64,000 nt of DNA, from the NCBI RefSeq assembly GCF_030056705.1, contig NZ_JASHIC010000031.1:1-64000 (forward strand). Reading direction: 5' to 3'. Below the pieces are notes generated by a model. That model was not told where the DNA came from, did no database searches, and saw nothing but the letters and a program-made list of their open reading frames with translations. A program made the translations under genes and the position numbers. The stretch's first letter is position 1. Each line of letters begins with the position of its first letter. This document shows positions 44,801 to 52,765 of this stretch, piece after piece. Source of the DNA: Flectobacillus longus (GTDB lineage: Bacteria > Bacteroidota > Bacteroidia > Cytophagales > Spirosomataceae).

Positions 44801-45274
44801 TTAACAACATCCGCCTCCAGGCGTGCAACATGCTGACTGACTTGCTTGCAAATCACTCAAGCACACTTTAGGTTTTTGGGCAGGTACACCACAAGCATCT
44901 TGCGCCAAACAAGCTGTTTTCTTCGGTAGCAATTGGAAGTTTATGCCATCAAATCCTAATCCATACTTACCAATGGTATCAGACTGATACTCAACCTCTA
45001 CCTCCAAATCTCCAATACCTAATCTATTTTCGGATAATGCGATGATATTCAACAATTTTTGTGGTTTCAAACGATGTTCGAAGTCATTTGCATCCCATAA
45101 TTGGAAGTTTATTATCTTCTCGATGCGCTCCACCCCACCGCAATCAATAAAATGTCTGGTGATTAGTCCGACTTCTGTTACATGAAAATGTTCTGGTACA
45201 AAAGTGCCATTTGCTAATTGAAAATTTACCGATTCGGCAGTTGCTAAATGTTGTTTTACTTCTGAAAGTTTCAT
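44801..45274 (-). CDS. DUF6428-like protein of arsenic operons
   Basis: 157 residues, soluble. The body (EHFHVTEVGLITRHFIDCGG, LQLWDANDFEHRLKPQKLL-like) matches the small proteins that accompany arsR and ACR3 in Bacteroidota (DUF6428, name from memory). The C-terminus is unusually cysteine-rich (CLAQDACG, CLSDL, SACCTPGGGCC; eight cysteines in about 35 residues) and could bind arsenite. Position between ArsR and ACR3 supports a role in arsenic handling; no activity is known. Confidence 0.8.
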   Translation of the reverse strand: MKLSEVKQHLATAESVNFQLANGTFVPEHFHVTEVGLITRHFIDCGGVERIEKIINFQLWDANDFEHRLKPQKLLNIIALSENRLGIGDLEVEVEYQSDTIGKYGLGFDGINFQLLPKKTACLAQDACGVPAQKPKVCLSDLQASQSACCTPGGGCC

Positions 45275-45584
45275 GATTTTATGCGTTTTGATGAAAATAA
45301 GTAATCGTGCAAAATAAGATTTAAGTTATGTGTTTAGGCACTAGGCAACAGGCACAAGGCAAAGAGTGTTAAAATGTTTTTTAATAACCACAGTCATGCT
45401 TTTTTCCAAAGCCCACAGCCGAAAGCCGTTACCTGAAAGCCCAAAGCCCAATCTTAAATTTTACCCGCTTTAAGCTCTAGGCTTTATGCGGTAGGCTAAA
45501 AGTTAAATAGTATTTCTCATGAAGTAATAGAAACTTTTTTGCCTAATGCTTACGGCTTATAGCCTAGAGCGTATTAATGCAATT
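45275..45584. other. 310-bp gap inside the ars cluster
   Basis: Filled by a C-rich AAAGCC/CCAAAGCC stretch (45340-45450) and then the dispersed element 45457-45588. There is no reading frame. The operon is interrupted here by repeat DNA. Confidence 0.5.
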
Positions 45585-45588
45585 TTAT
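45457..45588. repeat. 120-bp dispersed element, copy 4
   Basis: Starts TTTTACCCGCTTTAAGCT, contains GCTCTAGGCTTTATGCGGTA, centre TTTCTCATGAAGTAA, right arm TTGCCTAATGCTTACGGCTT, and ends AGCGTATTAATGCAATTTTA. It ends at the stop codon of arsR (45585). Confidence 0.75.
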
Positions 45589-45917
45589 TCACAACAACCT
45601 TTACGGCTATTGAGCGTGGAGAGAATATTTCCAAAATAACTTTGAAGCTTCTCGACCCCTTTTTCGTCGATACAGTAACAAATAGCATTACCTTCAATAG
45701 CACCTTTGATTAATCCTGCATTTTTGAGTTCTTTCAAATGTTGAGAAATCGTAGGTTGTGCCAAAGGAAGCTCATTAACTATATCTCCTGTAATACAAGC
45801 ATTTACCTTCAAGAGATAGTCTAAGATAGCTACCCGAGCAGGGTGACCAATGGCCTTAAACATAATGGCTAAGTCATTTTGCTCATCAGAAAAAAAATCT
45901 GTTTTTGTAATACCCAT
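45585..45917 (-). CDS. arsR: ArsR-family metalloregulator
   Basis: 110 residues with the ArsR winged helix: MFKAIGHPARVAILDYLLK, ACITGDIVNELPLAQPTISQHLKELKNAGLI, and the wing GNAICYCID. Candidate arsenite-binding cysteines are Cys in ACITGD, CYC and the terminal GCC. It probably binds the palindrome at 47287-47308 ahead of the cluster. It lies 40 bp after the arsC-like gene; a dispersed element follows its stop. Confidence 0.92.
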   Translation of the reverse strand: MGITKTDFFSDEQNDLAIMFKAIGHPARVAILDYLLKVNACITGDIVNELPLAQPTISQHLKELKNAGLIKGAIEGNAICYCIDEKGVEKLQSYFGNILSTLNSRKGCCE

Positions 45918-45957
45918 GTTAATTGAGTGATTGAATGAGTGAGTAATTGAGCAATTT

Positions 45958-46578
45958 TTATTTTACCAAAGAAAAAACATACAGCGTCTCCAAGGCGATT
46001 TGCTTGCTTCTGGCTTCGTACATGGCAGATTCTTCTGGAGTGCCATCAAAGGCTTTGGGATCTTCGTATGGCGTTGCAACTCTTGCACTTGCGCCAAATA
46101 CCACTGGACAATTTTTGTCGGCACTGTTACAGGTCATTACAGCACAAAATCCAGCCTTTGGATTCGCATCACTATCATATTTTTTAGAAAATGCTGTAAC
46201 AGGTGCCACATCGTCAGCAAAATAGACCTGATAGACAGGATTAGCGCCATTCGTAGTTTTCTCTATTCTAAATCCTAAACGTTCGGATGTTGCAACTGCT
46301 CTTTCGTTAAAAGCTGTTTCTTCAGTTCCACCCGAATAAGTTTCCACTTGCGGAATACCATAATAAGCAGCCGCCACACCAGCCCAAATTTGCCCATAAT
46401 GACTCCTACGAGAATTGTGTGTACATATATATACCAATCTCACAGGTTCTTGATTAGCTACTTGTGCGCTTATAAAGCTTGAAATTTGTGTTAGAAGAGC
46501 CTTTCTCTCTTCTGAAATCGTATCAAATTGAGCAATTGAGGCTTCAATTAAGTTTTGAATTGGACTGAAAATCATCAT
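45958..46578 (-). CDS. ArsC-like low-molecular-weight phosphatase (arsenate reductase type)
   Basis: 206 residues. The P-loop ICTHNSRRS (Cys52 to Arg58, CX5R) is that of low-molecular-weight tyrosine phosphatase/arsenate reductases, and the C-terminal acidic DDVAPVTAFSKKYD and YEDPKAFDGTPEES are typical of the longer Bacteroidota arsC-like proteins. A further cysteine pair (MTCNSADKNC) could take part in resolving the disulfide. It is the second gene of the ars cluster. Reduction of As(V) to As(III) for export by ACR3 is the expected role. Confidence 0.85.
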   Translation of the reverse strand: MMIFSPIQNLIEASIAQFDTISEERKALLTQISSFISAQVANQEPVRLVYICTHNSRRSHYGQIWAGVAAAYYGIPQVETYSGGTEETAFNERAVATSERLGFRIEKTTNGANPVYQVYFADDVAPVTAFSKKYDSDANPKAGFCAVMTCNSADKNCPVVFGASARVATPYEDPKAFDGTPEESAMYEARSKQIALETLYVFSLVK

Positions 46579-46746
46579 TAGAAATGTTGGTTATAATATA
46601 AGTTGTGAATGTTGAGCAATGACGCAAAATAAAATTGATGTAGTGGTAACTCTTGCTGTTTCACGTTAAAAAACAATGAGTAAGAACTCTTTTGAACAAG
46701 ATAAAAACTTTCGTAAAGCCCTAATTCATCATTCACAATTCACCAC

Positions 46747-47259
46747 TCAAAACTCACTAGGGCTTCTTCTCTCAAGGATATGCGTATTGCGCCAAATGCC
46801 GTTTCTTTGAGCAATTCTTTCTCGGTACCCTACTATTCTAAAACCAGCCTTTTGATGCAAATGAATGCTAACGGTATTATTTGAAAAAATACTTGACTGG
46901 AGCATCCATATACCTGCGTTTTCGCTTTCTTCTATCACCCTGCTCATTAGGATACTTCCAAGACCTTTGCCTTTGGACTCAGTAGCTACATATATGCTCA
47001 ATTCGGCAACTCCTGCGTAAACTTGCCTCGTAGAAACGGGACTTAGGGCAGCCCAAGCCAAAACTTTGCCTGCGTACTCTGCAACCAAACGACAGATTTT
47101 TAAATGCCCGCTATCCCATTTTTCCCATGAAGGTACTTGCGTTTCGAATGTGGCCATGTCGGTATCCATACCCTCCTGATAGATTTGCGCAACACTTTTC
47201 CAATCACTCTTCTGCATTGCTCGGATTACTATATCATTGACAATATGAGTCATGCGCAT
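46747..47259 (-). CDS. GNAT acetyltransferase (PAT/ArsN-like)
   Basis: 170 residues of the phosphinothricin acetyltransferase-like GNAT branch: IRAMQKSDWKSVAQIYQEGM, TFETQVPSWEKWD, the acetyl-CoA motif SKGKGLGSILMSRVIEESE, and HLHQKAGFRIVGYRER. It is the first gene after the ArsR-type palindrome. ArsN proteins of this branch detoxify arsenical analogues of phosphinothricin, so an ArsN-like role fits the context but is inferred. Confidence 0.85.
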   Translation of the reverse strand: MRMTHIVNDIVIRAMQKSDWKSVAQIYQEGMDTDMATFETQVPSWEKWDSGHLKICRLVAEYAGKVLAWAALSPVSTRQVYAGVAELSIYVATESKGKGLGSILMSRVIEESENAGIWMLQSSIFSNNTVSIHLHQKAGFRIVGYRERIAQRNGIWRNTHILERRSPSEF

Positions 47260-47286
47260 TGAGAAATTTTATTGACAGAACAAAAG

Positions 47287-47308
47287 TATATCGTAATATT
47301 GCGATATA
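47287..47308. promoter_or_regulatory. ArsR-type operator ahead of the ars cluster
   Basis: TATATCGTAAT/ATTGCGATATA is a 22-bp dyad with one mismatch, 28 bp upstream of the acetyltransferase start; a half site AACGATATG follows at about 47316. ATCG/CGAT arms of this kind are found upstream of ArsR-controlled genes. It places the whole cluster 47259-43607 under arsenite control. Confidence 0.6.
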
Positions 47309-47329
47309 CAAATTTAACGATATGTTTTT

Positions 47330-47367
47330 CAAAAAAAATCTTGCCCGCTTTATTCAAACGAGCAAGA
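47330..47367 (-). terminator. Terminator of the GH3 gene
   Basis: TCTTGC (47339-47344) pairs with GCAAGA (47362-47367). Eight A on the left read as T on the minus strand. It lies 30 bp after the GH3 stop codon and insulates it from the ars promoter. Confidence 0.7.
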
Positions 47368-47396
47368 CATAACAACTAATTATCCAAATATTAACC

Positions 47397-49424
47397 TTAT
47401 TTCAATGCTTGTAAGCCATCTCCAGATTTATAGAGGGCATAATCTCCTTTTTTCATAAAACCTGGTACGTCTGAAAGGTTTTCTAACACTGCTTTTGATG
47501 ATGCAGGAATAGAAAATGGCAACTTACCTGAAGGTTTAAATTTTCCTAAAACTATATCCAAAATAGCCTCAGGAGTTGTACCAAAAGTAGCTAATAAGGC
47601 ATTACTTGGCGCCAATTCCTCCATCACCCAAGGGCTTGTAAAATTGACACAAAGTGTGCTTGATTTACCCAATTTTAAAATTTTATTGACATATTCAACA
47701 TCAATCAGGTTTTTAGAAAGACGTAAATCAATCGGTGCCCCTGTCGAACCAAATAAGCCACCTGCCGTTCCTGGCATCAACCAAACAATAACCTGATCTG
47801 CCTCTTCAGGCGTTTTTACAAACTCTACCGCATAATCCGCTGAAGATTTTGATTGATATACATAATGAGGATTGTTTTTGCCACTTTCCAAATACGTTTC
47901 GAAATACACCTTAGTTTTAGCTTTGATTGGCAAAACCTTTTCGTTTTTCAGTACCACAATGGATTTGCGAAGGGCAATATCAGCTACTTTTTGAAAGTTA
48001 GCATTTCCTACCGTTTTTTGAGCCGCTTCAGCATCTACATAAGGATTCTCAAAAAGTCCTAGTTCAAATCTTTCTTTCAAAATTCTCGAAACAGATTCAT
48101 CAATGCGTTTTTCGCTAACAAGCCCTTTTTTAACGGTTTCAATCAATAAACTTGGGTCGGCAGAACCAGAGTATAAATCAACGCCAGCGTCTAAACTTTT
48201 TTGATAACGTTCCAAAATAGAAAGACCTTCTACTCCCCAAGGCATCATCTCGATAGGTCCTGTATCAGAGTTTACAATACCCTGAAAACCTAGTTTTTTC
48301 CTTAACAAATCAGTAATAATGGCTTTACTGTAAGCAAAACCAACTTCCTCAAATTCGGTTTTGATAGGTTTCGCATAATAAGGCATCATCGAAGAAGTAC
48401 CCGCTTTGATAGCCGCAATAAATGGTTTGAGATGGTATTCAAACATTCCTCCAGGGTAATGTTGATCTTTCCCAAAATCAAAATGTGGGTCTTGACCTTC
48501 TACCTGTGGACCTCCGCCAGGGAAATGCTTAGTCGTTAACGCTACAGAATTGGCATTCAGTTTTTTCCCTTGAAAACCTTGTACCACTTCAAAAATCATG
48601 CTGGCAGCCCAATCAGCATCTTCGCCAAAAGTGCCTTCTATTCGTTGCCAACGAGGTTCTGTAGCTAAATCTGCCATGTATTGATATCCCTTGCGAAGTC
48701 CCACGGCTCTCCATTCTTGGGCAGCAATTTCGGCAAATTGACGTGTTAGTTTCAAATCTCTCATGGCAGCCAAGCCCAATTCACCTGGCCATTTTGAAAA
48801 CACTGTTGCTCCTACACTTAAGCCTACGGAATTATCACGAGTAATATGATTTCGAGGGTTAGATGCCACAATCGCAGGGATACCCAAACGAGTATCTTCG
48901 GTAAGTGCTTGCAAATTGTTGGACCATTCAGCTATGGTTTTGGCGTCTGTATTGGCTCGCAAAATAAAATTTCGCAGGTGTTTTTCTTTCACACCCTTAG
49001 TCGTTCCCGATGCCGACAGTAATGGATATGGCAAAGGTTTTCGACTAAACATATTGATATTTTGAACCAAATCTTCCTCGTTAAAACCGCTTGTAATAGA
49101 TCCTTTCGGCTTACCTTGTTCGAAAGCAAAATCACCGGCCATACGAGTTGTACTAATAAGCATCATACCAGCCTTTTCGTCCAAAGTCATTTGGCTTACA
49201 AGGTTTTGGATTCGGGTATTGATGGGTAATCGCCAGTCTTCATAGGCGTCGAGTTTCCCATTTTTGTTTAGGTCTTTAAACTTTAATTTTCCAACCGTCA
49301 AAATGGGTACTGTTCTATGCCCCAAGTAAGGTTGTTGGGGATTTTGAGCATATCCTACTCCCAAAATATTTACTAAACCAATAGTAAAAATCGTCTTTAA
49401 TGAATAAGGTACAATATTTTTCAT
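47397..49424 (-). CDS. Secreted glycoside hydrolase family 3 enzyme
   Basis: 675 residues with a signal peptide (cleavage near GVGYAQ). After DLNKNGKLDAYEDW, an EF-hand-like loop often seen in this subgroup, the GH3 barrel follows, with MTLDEKAGMM, ATEPRWQRIEGTFGED, KHFPGGG and the nucleophile Asp387 in GIVNSDTG; the C-terminal alpha/beta sandwich ends LPFSIPAS. It should release beta-linked sugars in the periplasm or outside; specificity is not deducible. The divergent AraC regulator at 49559 probably controls it. Confidence 0.9.
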   Translation of the reverse strand: MKNIVPYSLKTIFTIGLVNILGVGYAQNPQQPYLGHRTVPILTVGKLKFKDLNKNGKLDAYEDWRLPINTRIQNLVSQMTLDEKAGMMLISTTRMAGDFAFEQGKPKGSITSGFNEEDLVQNINMFSRKPLPYPLLSASGTTKGVKEKHLRNFILRANTDAKTIAEWSNNLQALTEDTRLGIPAIVASNPRNHITRDNSVGLSVGATVFSKWPGELGLAAMRDLKLTRQFAEIAAQEWRAVGLRKGYQYMADLATEPRWQRIEGTFGEDADWAASMIFEVVQGFQGKKLNANSVALTTKHFPGGGPQVEGQDPHFDFGKDQHYPGGMFEYHLKPFIAAIKAGTSSMMPYYAKPIKTEFEEVGFAYSKAIITDLLRKKLGFQGIVNSDTGPIEMMPWGVEGLSILERYQKSLDAGVDLYSGSADPSLLIETVKKGLVSEKRIDESVSRILKERFELGLFENPYVDAEAAQKTVGNANFQKVADIALRKSIVVLKNEKVLPIKAKTKVYFETYLESGKNNPHYVYQSKSSADYAVEFVKTPEEADQVIVWLMPGTAGGLFGSTGAPIDLRLSKNLIDVEYVNKILKLGKSSTLCVNFTSPWVMEELAPSNALLATFGTTPEAILDIVLGKFKPSGKLPFSIPASSKAVLENLSDVPGFMKKGDYALYKSGDGLQALK

Positions 49425-49558
49425 AGTAAATTTTATTCAAAATTTTCTTTAAATATTAACACAAATGTATCAAAGTAATACAAGTAATAATTTACCAATT
49501 CATTTAATTTTTAATACTTTTTTGACAAATTCAGTTAGAAATATGTATAATCAATACC

Positions 49559-50419
49559 ATGAAACCACAATTACTTAAGATTAATAAACCTTCGGACTTG
49601 TCGTTCAATATATTTGAACAATCCTGTCAATTTTTTCCAACGCCTTGGCATTTTCATCCTGAAATTGAGATTGTTTGGATGAAATCCAGTACGGGCAAAA
49701 AGTACATAGGTACAAGTATAGAGGATTTTAGTCCCGATGATTTGGTAATTATTGGGTCGTTTGTACCACATTTTTACAAAAATGATAATGATTTTATTGA
49801 AGGAAAGTCCTCAGAAATGGCTCAATCAGTTGTGATACATTTTACAGAAGATTTTTTAGGGAGTGATTTTTTCTTAAAACCAGAAAACCAAAAAGTGTTT
49901 GATTTATTAGAAAATGCTAAGCGAGGTATTCAATTTAGTAAGGAATTTTGTCAAAAAATAAAACCAACTTTATTATCATTGAGCCAGCTAGAAGGATTGG
50001 ACAAATTGCTAGGTTTTTTGTCTATCCTTAATCAGATGAGTAAAGAAACCACGATTAAGTATTTGAATTCCTATACTATCACCATCAATAATTCAGAGGA
50101 GTCGGCTCGAATCAAGCAGGTATTTGCTTATATGATGCAAAATTTTCAACATGAAATTCATCTCGAACAAGTTGCCAGTTTGGTCAATATGAGCGAATCG
50201 GCATTTAGTCGATATTTCAAAAATCGAACTCGAGAGACTTTTAGCCATATCTTGACCGAAATCCGCATAGAATATGCCTGTAAAATGCTTCAAGATAAAG
50301 AAATTTCTATTGCCGATATTTGTTTTGATGCTGGATTTCAAAACGTTTCAAATTTTAATAGACAATTTAAAAAAATAAAAAAGATGACACCTCTTCATTA
50401 TCGTCAGCTTTTTCATTAG
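49559..50419 (+). CDS. AraC-family regulator with cupin sensor
   Basis: 286 residues. The N-terminal cupin-like part (PTPWHFHPEIEIVWM ... GSFVPHFYKN) probably binds a small sugar. The C-terminal AraC DNA-binding domain has IHLEQVASLVNMSESAFSRYFKNRTRETF and two helix-turn-helix units ending DAGFQNVSNFNRQFKKIKKMTPLHYR. It is divergent from the GH3 gene across 134 bp of AT-rich DNA, and likely activates it. Confidence 0.9.
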   Translation: MKPQLLKINKPSDLSFNIFEQSCQFFPTPWHFHPEIEIVWMKSSTGKKYIGTSIEDFSPDDLVIIGSFVPHFYKNDNDFIEGKSSEMAQSVVIHFTEDFLGSDFFLKPENQKVFDLLENAKRGIQFSKEFCQKIKPTLLSLSQLEGLDKLLGFLSILNQMSKETTIKYLNSYTITINNSEESARIKQVFAYMMQNFQHEIHLEQVASLVNMSESAFSRYFKNRTRETFSHILTEIRIEYACKMLQDKEISIADICFDAGFQNVSNFNRQFKKIKKMTPLHYRQLFH

Positions 50420-50906
50420 TAAATTTTCTTTGGCTGAATGAAATTTCACTTTTTTTTGATCAAGAGTTAAACCTTTATAAAATTGGAGAGTCTCAAGAAG
50501 ATAAGAGGTCAACAATTTTGAACAAAAACTAGAATCGGTTGATATTCGAGTAAAAATTGTGATAGGACAAATCCAAGAAATAAAATATTTGTCTTTGATA
50601 ACTCTACAAGATTAATGAGTACCAAGAGCATACAGATTGAATAATTAGTGCCATATACAAACCATAAATCACTATATTTCAAATACTTAAAAACTCCGCT
50701 TTTTTATCTTGTATGGTATCCAGTACACTCCCAGATTTTGAAGTTTTTGTAGATACCCAAAAAGTACAAAAAAATTTAGGTCTTCAATCATTTTTAATAA
50801 GAAATAAGGATATAATATAACTAATACAAGATTCTTGTTTCTTAAATAATAAATTTGAGTTAAAACATTTGCAAGTGTTATTTCAACACACTACTTTTCG
50901 CATCAA
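50420..50906. other. 487-bp intergenic region ahead of the RND operon
   Basis: AT-rich without protein-like frames or strong hairpins. TAAATTTG at 50850-50857 fits the -7 consensus TAnnTTTG, 50 bp ahead of the small protein gene, and is the candidate operon promoter; no -33 TTTG box is at the right distance. Confidence 0.4.
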
Positions 50907-51326
50907 ATGAACAAGACATTTGTAAAATATCTCTTCTCACTAGTTATCCTCGTGTTGAGCTTCACGAACCAGTTGATGGCTCGCTCGCACAAGGACGGAG
51001 ATATTATAGTGTCTTCTTCTAAGTCAAACTCGTCTTTTCACAACGCACTTCTTGAGCCTCATCAAAGCCCCATTTATACTGTACCTGTTTCAGAAAGAGG
51101 GGAAAAAGTATTCTTTGATGCAAACGAAAAAGAAGTAGAAGAAGATGAAGCAACTCTTGCTTCATCAGAACATATTCAGGGTGGCAATGCCATTGCATCT
51201 CTTTTCTTTAGTTGGTACCAAAATTTAATCCAACTTCGCAGTCCTCAATTTTCTTATTATTATAAGAATCTTTCACAATTATCTCCCAACAAATTATTCA
51301 TAGTTTTTCGAGTAATCAGACTATGA
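50907..51326 (+). CDS. Small secreted protein at the head of the RND operon, unknown
   Basis: 139 residues with signal peptide (FSLVILVLSFTNQLMA). The middle is acidic (DANEKEVEEDEATLAS), and the C-terminus is SPNKLFIVFRVIRL, aromatic and basic. I do not recognise a family. It is separated by 172 bp from the membrane fusion gene in the same direction. The protein at 41707 has similar size, signal and hydrophobic tail. Confidence 0.55.
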   Translation: MNKTFVKYLFSLVILVLSFTNQLMARSHKDGDIIVSSSKSNSSFHNALLEPHQSPIYTVPVSERGEKVFFDANEKEVEEDEATLASSEHIQGGNAIASLFFSWYQNLIQLRSPQFSYYYKNLSQLSPNKLFIVFRVIRL

Positions 51327-51498
51327 GATGATGCTTTGGGGAGTCGTACCCCGTCTTCATTCCAACTATTGTTTCAGTTTCCTAAGTAAGTGATTATTAA
51401 GACAGTATATTAGGTATTGACTTTGCCTATACATTTTGCTTAAATTGCTTCTAGAACTGATTACAGTAATCTATCTCACAATTTCACAATACAAAATC

Positions 51499-52584
51499 AT
51501 GAAAAAAATTCTCATCCTTATGGGTGTGGCTATGATGCTATGCCATACAAGCTGCGATTCTAAAAAAGAGGAAGAAAAGAAAGAAGAGATCAAACTTCTT
51601 GTAACCAGCCCGCTAAAAAAAGACACAACCGCCATTCACGAGTTTGTGAGCCAGATCCGCGCAATTCAGCACATCGAATTGCGTGCATTAGAAAAAGGTT
51701 ACTTAAAAAAGATTTATGTTGATGAAGGTCAGTTTGTGAAGAAAGGACAGTTGATGTTCCAAATCCTTCCTTTGCAATATCAAGCTGAGTTCCAAAAAGC
51801 ACAAGCTGAAGCAAATTTTGCTGAAATTGAATACCAAAACACTAAATCGTTGGCAGAGAGCAATATTGTTTCTAAAAACGAATTAGCCTTGGCAAAAGCA
51901 AAATGGGATAAAGCAAAAGCTGAAATGGACTTAGCCAAAGTACACTTAGGCTTTACCGAAATCAGAGCGCCATTTGATGGTATTATGGATCACTTCGCTG
52001 TACGTGAAGGTAGTTTGTTGGATGACGGTGATTTGTTGACAACCCTTTCAGACAACAGCAAAATGTGGGTTTATTTCAATGTACCTGAATCTCAATATCT
52101 TGACTTGAAAACAAAAGCCAAAGGAACAACTTTACCAATCGTAAAATTGAAAATGGCTAACCAAGATATTTTCTCTCATACAGGTGTGATTCAAACGATT
52201 GAAGCGGATTTCAATAACGAAACAGGTAACATTGCTTTCCGTGCTACGTTTCCAAACCCAGAGAAATTGTTGAGACATGGTGAAACAGGTAGCATCTTGA
52301 TGGAGTCTCCATTGAAAAATGCAGTTATCATTCCACAAAAAGCTACATTCGAAGTACTTGAGAAAAAATATGTATTTGTCGTAGATAAAAATAATACGGT
52401 AAAATCACGTGAAATTACCATCGCTGCTGAATTGCCAGATATTTATATCATCAAATCAGGCTTGAAAGGTGATGAAAAAATACTTCTTGAAGGTATTAAG
52501 AAAGTTAGAGACAACGACAAGATTAAGTTCGATTACGAGGATCCACAAAAAGTGATTTCGCACTTAAGAGTGTATGCTGAATAA
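51499..52584 (+). CDS. RND efflux membrane fusion lipoprotein
   Basis: 361 residues from MKKILILMGVAMM; the frame is open further to 51436 but the lipoprotein signal (lipobox CHTSC) decides the start. HlyD/AcrA-type architecture: barrel-sandwich hybrid with ALEKGYLKKIYVDEGQFVKKGQLMFQI, a short alpha-hairpin (about 105-165, AKAEMDLAKVHLG), GIMDHFAVREGSLL, then beta-barrel and proximal domains (AELPDIYIIKSGLKGDEKILLEG). It bridges the RND pump at 52766 and the outer membrane factor at 55965. Confidence 0.92.
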   Translation: MKKILILMGVAMMLCHTSCDSKKEEEKKEEIKLLVTSPLKKDTTAIHEFVSQIRAIQHIELRALEKGYLKKIYVDEGQFVKKGQLMFQILPLQYQAEFQKAQAEANFAEIEYQNTKSLAESNIVSKNELALAKAKWDKAKAEMDLAKVHLGFTEIRAPFDGIMDHFAVREGSLLDDGDLLTTLSDNSKMWVYFNVPESQYLDLKTKAKGTTLPIVKLKMANQDIFSHTGVIQTIEADFNNETGNIAFRATFPNPEKLLRHGETGSILMESPLKNAVIIPQKATFEVLEKKYVFVVDKNNTVKSREITIAAELPDIYIIKSGLKGDEKILLEGIKKVRDNDKIKFDYEDPQKVISHLRVYAE

Positions 52585-52615
52585 TAGTAGAAATTGTGAG
52601 AGTTAGCTATTATGC

Positions 52616-52706
52616 TTGAGTGAATTCTTAATGCGTGAGTTCTGGAATTCGCACGCATTGGGTTATGGATGAGGTGGTTGTGTTTCATAACCACCAATTC
52701 ACTCAA
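52616..52706 (+). other. Three-way-junction RNA structure in the RND operon
   Basis: The gap between the fusion protein and pump genes holds an outer stem TTGAGTGAATT/AATTCACTCAA (52616-52626 with 52696-52706). It encloses two perfect hairpins: AATGCGTG/CACGCATT (52630-52637/52652-52659) and GGTGGTT/AACCACC (52673-52679/52689-52695). All pairings are exact. Neither hairpin has a T run, so it is not a simple terminator. Confidence 0.6.
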
Positions 52707-52765
52707 TTCAAACTCTTTCAATACTTACTTCAATCACTTGTGTATTCAAAAACTTCAAGAAGAAT

